The notes under the pieces: model-generated | Seen by the model: only the letters and a program-made list of their open reading frames with translations | Databases searched by the model: none | Told to the model about the DNA's origin: nothing | DNA from: JAYRSJ01 sp041920215 | Lineage (GTDB): Bacteria; Pseudomonadota; Gammaproteobacteria; Burkholderiales; Burkholderiaceae_C | Length of the DNA stretch: 64,000 nucleotides | NCBI GenBank assembly: GCA_041920215.1 | Contig: JAYRSJ010000017.1 | Span: forward strand, 1 to 64,000 | Direction of reading: 5' to 3' | Shown: in pieces, positions 15,842 through 25,380 of the stretch | Layout of the letters: every line of letters starts with the position of its first letter | Position numbering within the stretch: position 1 is the stretch's first letter | Program-made: the position numbers and the translations under genes

Positions 15842-16545
15842 TGGCGGCCGGTGCTGGACGCCTCGGTCGGCGTCGGCTGATCGCCCTCAGCCTGGCCGTG
15901 CTGGCCCTGCTGCTGACCTGGGACTTCAGCGGCGCCGATCTGGCCCTGAGCCAGCGCCTGGGCAGCCCGCGGGGCTTTGCCTGGCGCGACGCCTGGCTGA
16001 CCCGCGATCTGCTGCATGAGGGCGGCCGGCGCGCCGCCCTGGCCCTGCTGGCCCTGCTGGGCTGGCAGGCCTGGCGCGGCAGCACGGCGGACGCCGGCCC
16101 CAGCCGGCGCGAGCGCCGCTTCTGGTTCGCGGTGATGCTGGCCAGCGCGCTGCTGCTGCCGGCGCTGAAAGGCTTCAGCGCCAGCAGCTGCCCCTGGAGC
16201 CTGCAGGACTTCGGCGGCAGCGCGCCCTATGTGCCGCATTGGCTGCTGGGCCGCCTGGATGGCGGCCCCGGCCACTGCTTTCCCTCCGGCCATGCGGTGG
16301 CCGGCTATGCCTTCATCGGCCTGTACTTCCAGTGGCGGCCGCACGATGCGCGGCGCGCCCGCGCCTGGCTGATCGCCGCCCTGGCCCTGGGCACGCTGTT
16401 CGGCGCGGCCCAGCTGCTGCGCGGTGCGCATTTCGCCAGCCATGTGGCCTGGTCGGCCTGGCTGTGCTGGACGCTGGCGCTGCTGGCCGAGCGCTTTGCG
16501 CCGGCCGCGCAGCGCCAGGCCATAGACTCGCGCCATGCCCCGTGA
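15841..16545 (+). CDS. PAP2-family membrane phosphatase
   Basis: 234 residues with about six hydrophobic segments and the acid-phosphatase motifs KGFSASSCPW, CFPSGHAVAGY and RGAHFASHVAW. Families with this layout include LpxE/LpxT-like lipid A phosphatases and undecaprenyl- or phosphatidylglycerol-phosphate phosphatases. The first motif departs from the classic KxxxxxxRP (CPW instead of RPR/RP), as in several PAP2 proteins encoded next to eptA. Start and preceding stop overlap (TGATG), so it is coupled to the transferase. Substrate is inferred to be a lipid phosphate. Confidence 0.82.
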   Translation: MAAGAGRLGRRRLIALSLAVLALLLTWDFSGADLALSQRLGSPRGFAWRDAWLTRDLLHEGGRRAALALLALLGWQAWRGSTADAGPSRRERRFWFAVMLASALLLPALKGFSASSCPWSLQDFGGSAPYVPHWLLGRLDGGPGHCFPSGHAVAGYAFIGLYFQWRPHDARRARAWLIAALALGTLFGAAQLLRGAHFASHVAWSAWLCWTLALLAERFAPAAQRQAIDSRHAP

Positions 16546-17284
16546 CTATGCACGCTACCTGGTAGGACACCAACGCAGCCACCGCGCCAACCGCCAGCTG
16601 GGTTTTGCGCTGGCCTTTGTGGCCGGCGCCATCAATGCCGGCGGCTTTCTGGCGGTACAGCAGTACACCTCGCATGTGACCGGCGCGGTCTCCTCGCTGG
16701 CCGACAATCTGGCGCTGGGCCAGCTGGGCCTGGTGCTGGACGCGCTGGCGGCGGTGCTGGCCTTTTTGCTGGGGGCCATGTCTTGCGCGGTGATGGTCAA
16801 TTTCGCGCGCCGCCGCCAGCTCTCCAGCGAGTTCGCGCTGCCCCTGCTGCTGGAGGCCCTGCTGATCCTCAGCTTCGGCCTGCTGGGCGCGCAGATGACC
16901 CGCATCGAGGGCCTGTTCGTGCCCTTCACCGTGATCCTGCTGAGCTTCATCATGGGCCTGCAGAACGCGGTGGTGACCAAGCTCTCGAATGCGGTGATAC
17001 GCACCACCCATATGACCGGCATCGTCACCGATCTGGGCATCGAGCTGGGCAAGCTGGCCTACTGGAACCGCAGCCCGGCCGAGCAGTACCAGCCGGTGCT
17101 GGCCGACCGCGACCGCATCCGCGTGCTCGCGGGGCTGCTGCTGAGCTTTCTGGCCGGCGGCGTCAGCGGCGCCTTCGGCTTCAAATGGCTGGGCTATGTC
17201 TCCACCGTGCCGCTGGCGGTGCTGCTGGCGGTGCTGGCCCTGGTGCCGACCCTGGACGATCTGCTGCAGCGCCGCCGCGTCTGA
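16535..17284 (+). CDS. DUF1275 (YoaK-like) membrane protein
   Basis: 249 residues with six hydrophobic segments and the DUF1275 signature AFVAGAINAGGFLAVQQYTSHVTGAVSS, plus LSFIMGLQNAVVTKLSNAVIRTTHMTGIVTDLGIELG. The family is widespread and uncharacterised; a transporter role has been proposed from topology only. The start overlaps the end of the PAP2 gene by 11 bases. Confidence 0.85.
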   Translation: MPRDYARYLVGHQRSHRANRQLGFALAFVAGAINAGGFLAVQQYTSHVTGAVSSLADNLALGQLGLVLDALAAVLAFLLGAMSCAVMVNFARRRQLSSEFALPLLLEALLILSFGLLGAQMTRIEGLFVPFTVILLSFIMGLQNAVVTKLSNAVIRTTHMTGIVTDLGIELGKLAYWNRSPAEQYQPVLADRDRIRVLAGLLLSFLAGGVSGAFGFKWLGYVSTVPLAVLLAVLALVPTLDDLLQRRRV

Positions 17285-17385
17285 GCGCCCCGCCCCGGGG
17301 CCTCCTGGGCGCGCAGCGCACCGGATTTGCACAACTTCACCGGCAGATCAAGGGCCGGACACCGCGGCGGCGCAGAATGGCCCGG

Positions 17386-18783
17386 ATGAACAGGCCTACC
17401 TCCTGCCTTGCCGTGCTAGCGCTGCTGCTGAGCGCCTGCGCCAGCCGCCCGTCTGCGCCTGACACGCTGCCTGCGCTGCCCCAGGGCTGGCACGGCGCGC
17501 CGGCGCTGGCAGCGGACAGCACCAGCGATCTGCGGCGCTGGTGGGACTATTTCAAGGATCCGCAGCTGAGCGCGCTGATCGAGCAGGCGCTGCAGGCCAA
17601 TGCGAGCGTGAACAGCGCGCAGGCGGCCCTGCAGCAGGCCCGCGCCAGCCGCGAGCTGCGCGAGGCCGGCCTGAGCCCCAGCCTGGGCCTGGCGCTGTCG
17701 GCCCAGCGCAGCCGCAGCGGCCGCAACGCCAGCAGCAACAGCCTGGCCGCCAGCCTGGACGCCAGCTGGGAGCCCGATCTGTTCGGCCAGACCCGCGCCC
17801 AGATCGATGCCGCCGCGGCCGACGGCCGCGCCGCCGCCTACAGCCTGGCCCAGGTCCAGGCCGCGCTGGCGGCCGAGCTGGGCCTGGCCTATGTGGAGCT
17901 GCGTGGCCTGCAGCTGCGCCGCCAGCTGGCCGCCGCCACGCTGGCGGCCCAGCAGGACACACTGCAGATCACCCGCTGGCGCCTGGCCGCCGGCCTGGCC
18001 TCCTCGCTGCAGCAGGCCCAGGCCGAGGCGGCCTACGAACAGACCCGCGCCCAGCTGCCGGCCCTGGACACCGCGATAGGCCAGACCCTGCATGCGCTGG
18101 CGGTGCTGAGCGGCCAGCCGCCGGCCGCCCTGCGGGACGGCCGCCTGGACATGGCGCAGGCGCGCATCCCACAGCCCGATCTCGATCTGGCCCTGGCCTT
18201 CCCGACCGCCACGCTGGCCCAGCGCCCCGATGTGGGCGCCGCCGCCGCGCGCGCCGAAGCCGCCCGCGCCGGCCTGGCCCAGGCCGAGGGCCTGCGCTAC
18301 CCCAGCCTGCGACTCAGCGGCTCCCTGGGGCTGCGCGCGCTGAGCCTGGCTGCGCTGGACAGCGGCGCCTCGCTGGCCCAGAGCGTGCTCGCCAGCCTGG
18401 CCCTGCCGCTGCTGGACGGCGGCGCGACCGCCGCCCAGCAGCGCATCGCCCTGGCCGGTGTCGCGCAGGCCGATGCGGCCTACCGCGGCACGCTGCTGCA
18501 GGCTCTGCAGGATGTGGAGGACGCGCTGCTGGGCCTGCAGGGCGAGCGCGCGCGTCTCGCCCGGCTGGAGGCCGCGGCCGCGGCGGCCGCCCAGGCCGAA
18601 GGGCTGGCGCGCCAGCGCTACCGCAGCGGCCTGATCGACTTCGCCACCGTGCTGGACACCCAGCGCAGCCTGCTGGCCAGCCAGGACAGCCTGGCCGGCA
18701 GCCGCGCCAGCCTGGCGGCCCAGCACATCCAGCTCTACAAGGCCCTGGGCGGGGGCTGGACACCGGAACCTGTGAACCCATGA
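17386..18783 (+). CDS. NodT-type outer-membrane efflux lipoprotein
   Basis: 465 residues starting MNRPTSCLAVLALLLSACAS; LLSAC is a lipobox, so the mature protein begins with a lipidated Cys and is outer-membrane anchored. Two outer-membrane-efflux repeats follow with long coiled coils, for example around VNSAQAALQQARASRELREAGL and RQRYRSGLIDFATVLDTQRSLL, the TolC/NodT layout. It provides the exit duct for the MacAB-type pump encoded next; the stop overlaps the adaptor ATG (ATGA). An alternative ATG lies 9 bases upstream. Confidence 0.9.
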   Translation: MNRPTSCLAVLALLLSACASRPSAPDTLPALPQGWHGAPALAADSTSDLRRWWDYFKDPQLSALIEQALQANASVNSAQAALQQARASRELREAGLSPSLGLALSAQRSRSGRNASSNSLAASLDASWEPDLFGQTRAQIDAAAADGRAAAYSLAQVQAALAAELGLAYVELRGLQLRRQLAAATLAAQQDTLQITRWRLAAGLASSLQQAQAEAAYEQTRAQLPALDTAIGQTLHALAVLSGQPPAALRDGRLDMAQARIPQPDLDLALAFPTATLAQRPDVGAAAARAEAARAGLAQAEGLRYPSLRLSGSLGLRALSLAALDSGASLAQSVLASLALPLLDGGATAAQQRIALAGVAQADAAYRGTLLQALQDVEDALLGLQGERARLARLEAAAAAAAQAEGLARQRYRSGLIDFATVLDTQRSLLASQDSLAGSRASLAAQHIQLYKALGGGWTPEPVNP

Positions 18784-20086
18784 AGCCAGACCACAGCAAG
18801 ATCGACGCCCTGCTGGGCAGCAGCAACCCGCGCGCCGGGTGGCGCCGCCCGCTACCCTGGTTGCTGCTGGCCCTGCTGCTGGCCGGCGGCGGCCTGGCTG
18901 CCTGGTGGCTGAGCCGCAGCGCCCAGCAGGCCGCACCGCGCTATATCAGCGAGCCGCTCAAGCGCGGCACACTGGCCCTGCAGGTGGCGGCCAACGGCAG
19001 CCTGCAACCGACCCGCAGCGTCAATATCGGCAGCGAGCTCTCGGGCACGGTGCGCAGGGTGCTGGTCGATGTCAACGACCAGGTCGCCAAGGGCCAGGTC
19101 CTGCTGGAGCTGGACACCGCCAAGCTGCAGGACCAGGTGCTGCGCTCACGCGCCCAGCTGGCGGCCGCCCAGGCCAGCCTGGCCCAGGCCCAGGCCAGCC
19201 GCAAGGAGGCCGAGGCCACGCTGAGCCGCTTCGAGACCGTCGCGCAGCTCTCGGGCGGCCAGGTGCCGGCCGCCACCGAGCTGGATGTGGCGCGCGCCGC
19301 CGTCGAGCGCGCCCGCGCCGCCGAGGCCAGCGCCGAGGCCGGCATCGCCCAGGCCCGTGCCACGCTGTCCACCGATGCGACCAACCTGGCCAAGTCCTCG
19401 ATACGTTCGCCGATCGACGGGGTGGTGCTGGCGCGCTCGGTCGACCCCGGCAATGCGGTGGCCGCCTCGCTGCAGGCGGTGACCCTGTTCGTGATCGCCG
19501 AGGATCTGCGCTCGCTGCGCCTGCAGGTGGCGGTGGACGAGGCCGATGTGGGCCTGGTCAAGCCGGGCCAGAGCGCCAGCTTCACCGTCAGCAGCCAGCC
19601 GGACCGGCCCTATCCGGCGCGCATTGCGCGGGTGGCCTATGGCTCGACCAAGACCGACGGCGTGGTCACCTACAGCACCGACCTGGAGGTAGACAACCCC
19701 GACCTCAGCCTGCGCCCCGGCATGACCGCCAGCGCCACCATCGTGGCCACCGAGCGGCGCAATGTGCTGCTGCTGCCCAATAGCGCGCTGCGTTTCAAGC
19801 CGGCCCAGGCCGGCGCCGCCGCGCCGCCGGCCTCGGGCAGCAGCCTGCTGGCGCGCCTGATGCCGCGGCCGCCGGGCGGCACGCGCAGCGCGGGCACCGC
19901 CCGCAACGGCAATGCTGCCGGCGCAGCCGAGCGCCAGGTCTGGGTGCTGCGCGAGGGTCAGCCGCAGGCGCTGACGGTCAGGATAGGCCTCAGCGACGGC
20001 CGCTTCAGCGAGGTGCTGGAGGAAGGCAGCGCGCTGCGCGAGGGCATGGCGGTGATCACCGACCAGCGCAGCGCCGGAGCCGCGCC

Positions 20087-20090
<4 letters not shown>
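18780..20090 (+). CDS. MacA-type periplasmic adaptor (membrane fusion protein)
   Basis: 436 residues: a membrane anchor (about 25-45), lipoyl half NGSLQPTRSVNIGSELSGTVRRVLVDVNDQVAKGQVLLELD, alpha-hairpin (about 115-205), second lipoyl half SIRSPIDGVVLARSVDPGNAV, then beta-barrel and membrane-proximal domains. A low-complexity insert of about 50 residues (Ala, Gly, Pro, Arg rich, around 345-385) sits before the last strand, an unusual addition. It bridges the NodT duct and the MacB transporter; the genes overlap by ATGA on both sides. Confidence 0.88.
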
Positions 20091-20848
<758 letters not shown>

Positions 20849-20851
20849 GCG

Positions 20852-22060
<1,209 letters not shown>

Positions 22061-22178
22061 GGGGCTGCTGGCAGCGGCAGGCTAGAGCGGAAACCGGCTG
22101 CAGCACGAGCGACTGGCACGCATCCTGCTAGATATCGACGGTCTACGTTTGTCTCCTCCGTCCTCAGCGGCGGTTCAT

Positions 22179-22212
22179 GTCCCGGGCTGTTCCACAGCCT
22201 GGGACTTTTTTT
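22179..22212 (+). terminator. Rho-independent terminator of the efflux operon
   Basis: The stem is GTCCC-GGCTG paired with CAGCC-GGGAC, with one mismatch and a 5-base loop, followed by seven T. It lies 118 bases after the permease stop. Confidence 0.8.
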
Positions 22213-22288
22213 GGGGGCCGCACCACGCAAGCCCGCGCTCGCACTATGTCGGTGCCGGGCAGCAGCCGGTCCCACCTCTCGCTGAGCA

Positions 22289-22400
22289 CTAGGCCGCCGG
22301 CCCGAAGGCCGACACCGAGTCGCCATTGCGGCCCTGGCTCTCGACGACATAGAGCGCCCGGTCTGCACGCCCCAACATGGCGGACCGCTGGGACTGTCCT
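22289..22400 (-). pseudogene. Remnant of a GGDEF-domain gene (C-terminal tail only)
   Basis: On the minus strand a short frame reads SAMLGRADRALYVVESQGRN and then about ten more residues to a stop. This matches the last helix of GGDEF domains (LxxADxALYxAKxxGRN). Nothing of the catalytic part remains, and the frame closes about 25 bases upstream of its ATG at 22376-22378. It looks like the surviving 3' end of a diguanylate cyclase gene lost when the neighbouring genes were inserted or rearranged. Confidence 0.5.
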
Positions 22401-22427
22401 CAAAGGCCGGTGGGCGGGCTGTTTACA

Positions 22428-22446
22428 TACTGTGCATCGCACAGTA
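22428..22446 (+). promoter_or_regulatory. Perfect inverted repeat, likely PadR operator
   Basis: TACTGTGC-ATC-GCACAGTA, two perfect 8-base arms with a 3-base spacer, ends 3 bases before the PadR start codon at 22449. PadR-type repressors bind such palindromes and commonly autoregulate. The bases just upstream (TTTACATACTGTGC) could include a -10 element overlapped by the site. Confidence 0.65.
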
Positions 22447-22448
22447 GC

Positions 22449-22802
22449 ATGCACCGCATGGTTGATGCAGAAATTGTCGGCAAGCTGGAGCTCGAACTGC
22501 GGCGCGGCGTGGTGGTGCTGGCGACGCTCTCGCAGCTGCACCGGCCGCGCTATGGCTACGAGCTGAGGCAGACCCTGGCGGACCGCGGCCTGCCCATCGA
22601 GGAGGGCACCCTCTACCCGCTGCTGCGGCGTCTGGAGGCGCAGGGCCTGCTGAAGAGCGACTGGCGTACCGACAGCGGCTCACCGCGGCGCTACTACGCG
22701 CTGAGCGCCGACGGCCGCAAGCTGCTCAAGACACTCAGCGCATCCTGGCAGCGCATGAACGAGGCCATGAGCCGGCTGTTGACGACGGAGGATGGATCAT
22801 GA
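22449..22802 (+). CDS. PadR-family transcriptional regulator
   Basis: 117 residues (114 if the second ATG at 22458 is used). The winged helix contains RYGYELRQTLADRGLPIEEGTLYPLLRRLEAQGLL and the wing SDWRTDSGSPRRYYALS, characteristic of PadR regulators paired with HAAS-domain membrane proteins. The stop overlaps the next ATG (ATGA). It probably represses its own operon through the palindrome immediately upstream. Confidence 0.9.
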   Translation: MHRMVDAEIVGKLELELRRGVVVLATLSQLHRPRYGYELRQTLADRGLPIEEGTLYPLLRRLEAQGLLKSDWRTDSGSPRRYYALSADGRKLLKTLSASWQRMNEAMSRLLTTEDGS

Positions 22803-23752
22803 CAAAGCTGAGCGCCGAGCAACTGATCGACTGCTATGTCGCCGACGTGGCCAGGCAGCTGCCCCGCAAGCAGCGCAACGATGTGGCCTTCGAGCTGCGC
22901 GCCCTGATCAGCGAAGGCCTGCAGGACCGGGCCGGCGGGCGCGGCGTGGATGCAGCGATGGCGGCCGAGTTCCTCGGCAGCCTGGGCCGGCCGGCAGAGG
23001 TGGCCGCGCGCTACCGCCCGGGCCTGGTCCTGATCGATCCGGCGGACGGCCACGCCTTTGTGCGCGCGACCATCATCGGCCTGGCGCTGATCTGGGGGCT
23101 GGGCCTGCTGGCGCTGCTGCTGCGCCCGGCGCCGACCGGCACCGGGGAGCTGCTCGGCCTTGTCGGGCAATGGTGGCTTGGCACGGTGATCCCCTCGCTG
23201 TGGTGGCCCGGCATGCTGGTGCTGGGCTTCGCCGGCGCCGCCTGGACCCGCCGCCGCTGGCCACAGACCGCGCAATGGCAGCCCCGCGCGTCTGACCCCG
23301 ACCAGATCCACGGCGGCCGCGGCGCAATGCTGCTGGCCCTGGTCGGCACCGTCGCCGGCGTGTACACGCTGGTCCAGCCGCACTGGCTGCTGGACTTCTT
23401 CTGGAGCGGCCGGGCAGCCCCCGCGGCCTACATCGCCCTGAGCTATGCAGACGGCTTTCTGCACAAGCAGGCGCCCTGGCTGCTCGCGCCGCTATTGCTC
23501 AACATCGCGCTGTTCCTCGTCGTGCTTGCCAAAGGCCGCTGGAGCGCGCCGCTGCGCCGTGTGCAGGATGGTCTGAGCCTGCTCATCTGCGCCCTGATGA
23601 TCTGGGCCATCGCGGACGGCCCCATCCTGATGAGCCCGATCAGCGACCGGACGGCCAAGGCCCTGATGCTGCTGATCGTCGTGCTGACGCTGGCCGAGCT
23701 GGGCCTCCGGTGCTATCGGCGCGTCCGGCCCAAGCCGGCGCTGATGGCCTGA
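22799..23752 (+). CDS. HAAS-domain membrane protein partner of PadR
   Basis: 317 residues. The N-terminal HAAS-like segment (about 1-75: YVADVARQLPRKQRNDVAFELRALISEGLQDRA, then FLGSLGRPAEVAARYRPG) precedes about seven hydrophobic helices. PadR-HAAS pairs are common; HAAS proteins are thought to relay a signal to the regulator or to act as its target. No enzymatic motif is visible. Translationally coupled to padR. Confidence 0.75.
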   Translation: MTKLSAEQLIDCYVADVARQLPRKQRNDVAFELRALISEGLQDRAGGRGVDAAMAAEFLGSLGRPAEVAARYRPGLVLIDPADGHAFVRATIIGLALIWGLGLLALLLRPAPTGTGELLGLVGQWWLGTVIPSLWWPGMLVLGFAGAAWTRRRWPQTAQWQPRASDPDQIHGGRGAMLLALVGTVAGVYTLVQPHWLLDFFWSGRAAPAAYIALSYADGFLHKQAPWLLAPLLLNIALFLVVLAKGRWSAPLRRVQDGLSLLICALMIWAIADGPILMSPISDRTAKALMLLIVVLTLAELGLRCYRRVRPKPALMA

Positions 23753-23793
23753 CCGAGCGGGGCGCAGAAGCTTGACCGGCCGGTGGGCCGGCC

Positions 23794-24240
23794 TCAGTCG
23801 GCAGCCAGCGCCGATCGCAGCGTCGCCGCGAGCGCCTGCAGCACCTCGGGCTTTGGGTTCTTGCGCGGCCAGCTCAGCGCCACGCCGTCCTGCGCATGGC
23901 GCGGCAGCACATGCAGATGGAAATGGAACACGGTCTGATCGCCCTCGCGCCCATTGGCCTGCAGCAGCGTCAGCCCGGGCGGATCGAAGGCCAGGCGTGC
24001 CGCCTTCGCCACCCGCTGCGCCATCTGCGCGACGGCGGCGGCCTCCTCGGGCGTGATGTCGAACAGCGTCGCCGCATGGCGCCGGGTAGCCACGAGCACA
24101 TGGCCCGGGTTGACCTGCCCGAGGTCCATGAAGGCGATGGTCAGCGCGTCCTGGTGCACGATGGCCGCGGGGATCTCGCCGGCGACCAGACGACAGAAGA
24201 TGCAGGTTCCGGGCGCTGAGGTATCGACGAACATGGGCAT
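23794..24240 (-). CDS. HIT-family nucleotide hydrolase
   Basis: 148 residues with the zinc-linked CIFCRLVAGEIPA start and the histidine triad in FHFHLHVLPR. The HINT/Hit-like branch hydrolyses nucleoside phosphoramidates or dinucleotides. The substrate here is not determinable. Single gene, convergent with the PadR-HAAS operon and divergent from the flavin module. Confidence 0.9.
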   Translation of the reverse strand: MPMFVDTSAPGTCIFCRLVAGEIPAAIVHQDALTIAFMDLGQVNPGHVLVATRRHAATLFDITPEEAAAVAQMAQRVAKAARLAFDPPGLTLLQANGREGDQTVFHFHLHVLPRHAQDGVALSWPRKNPKPEVLQALAATLRSALAAD

Positions 24241-24447
24241 GCGGGAACTCCTTCGCTGCGCTGCACGGGGGCCACTTCATCATAGCCAGTGCGCCCGACC
24301 GCCACGACTGCGCAGAGCCAGGGCGCCTGCCCAGCGGTGGCGCTGTTGACGATGAACAAACCCTGAACGCGTCATTCAGCCCGCATGCAGCGCGCCCGTC
24401 CCACAATGCCTTCGGACACCCTGCAAACGACTCGATGGAGATCCGCC

Positions 24448-24870
24448 ATGTGGTACCGGCACTCTTTGCGTGATGGCCTGCTGGCCTTGTCACTCGGCCT
24501 GATCCTGCTGCCGGTGCGGGCCGGCGACGATTGCGAGGTCGCAGCGAGTCACTGGCAGACGCGCGAGGCCGTGCGGCAGATGGCGGCCGCCCGGGGCTGG
24601 CAGATCCTGCGCCTGAAGATCGACGACGGTTGCTATGAGCTGCGCGCCACCGATGCCCAAGGGCGCAGCTTCAAGGCCAGGATAGACCCGGAAACCCTGA
24701 AGGTCTTGAAGCTGAAACCGGACGAGCGCACGCAGCGGGCCCGCGATCGTGCTCGTGATCGTGAGCACAACCGCGACCGCGACCGTCATGACGGTGCTAG
24801 CCGCCCGCCGCCCGGCGCTTCGGCGCCTCCCACGCCGTCGCCGGCCGCAGCGCGCGGCCACGGCGATTGA
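24448..24870 (+). CDS. Exported PepSY-domain protein with Arg/Asp-repeat tail
   Basis: 140 residues: a signal peptide (about 1-27, ending VRA), then a PepSY domain (about 38-92) with LKIDDGCYELRATDAQGRSFKARIDPETLKVLKL. A tail of alternating Arg and Asp (RDRARDREHNRDRDRHD) and a Pro/Ala end follow. The second Cys (DGC) may pair with the early DDC. The ATG with GGAG upstream gives the signal peptide. First gene of the flavin module; PepSY proteins are frequent companions of ApbE-dependent flavoproteins. Confidence 0.75.
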   Translation: MWYRHSLRDGLLALSLGLILLPVRAGDDCEVAASHWQTREAVRQMAAARGWQILRLKIDDGCYELRATDAQGRSFKARIDPETLKVLKLKPDERTQRARDRARDREHNRDRDRHDGASRPPPGASAPPTPSPAAARGHGD

Positions 24871-24901
24871 CGCCCACCCCGCCCAGAGGAGCCACTCCCC
24901 C

Positions 24902-25378
24902 ATGTCCCGACCCATCCTGACCCTGATGGCCAGCGCCTGCGCGCTGGCCCTGCCCGCCCTGGCGCATGGCCGCCCACTGACGCTGAGCATCCAGCTCAAG
25001 CCCTATGGCGGCGACGGGGCCTATCTGGCCGCCTACCTGACCGATGCCAAGGGCGCCTATGTGCGCACCCTCTGGGTGGCCGGTGGCAAGGCCAAGTACT
25101 ACAAGCATCTGGCCGACTGGAACCGCCTCTCGGCGCGCGACAGCAAGCGCCTGGATGGCGTCACCGGCGCCAGCGTGGGCGCGGGACGCATGCTCAAGGT
25201 CAGCGCCGATCTGGCGGACGCCCTGATCGATGCGGGCTACGAGATCCGCATCGACGCCGCCGCCGAAGACCTGCGGGACAGCCCGTCGGAGATCCGCCTG
25301 CCGCTGTCCGCCGGCAACGCCGGCAAGCCGCAGGCCGGCAAGCAGTACATCCAGTCGGCCAGCTTCGAACTGCGCTGA
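24902..25378 (+). CDS. Exported DUF2271 protein with flavinylation-like motif
   Basis: 158 residues: a signal peptide (about 1-22, ending ALA), then the DUF2271 domain (LSIQLKPYGGDGAYLAAYLTDAKGAYVRTLWVAGGKAKYYKHLADW). The motif LDGVTGASVGAGR (about residues 83-95) resembles the D-x-x-S/T-G-A-S/T sequence that ApbE enzymes modify by linking FMN to the Thr/Ser. DUF2271 has been reported among flavinylation-associated families. A strong ribosome-binding site (AGAGGAG) precedes the ATG. It sits between a PepSY protein and the flavoreductase gene, which starts 2 bases after its stop. Covalent FMN binding is inference. Confidence 0.8.
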   Translation: MSRPILTLMASACALALPALAHGRPLTLSIQLKPYGGDGAYLAAYLTDAKGAYVRTLWVAGGKAKYYKHLADWNRLSARDSKRLDGVTGASVGAGRMLKVSADLADALIDAGYEIRIDAAAEDLRDSPSEIRLPLSAGNAGKPQAGKQYIQSASFELR

Positions 25379-25380
25379 GC

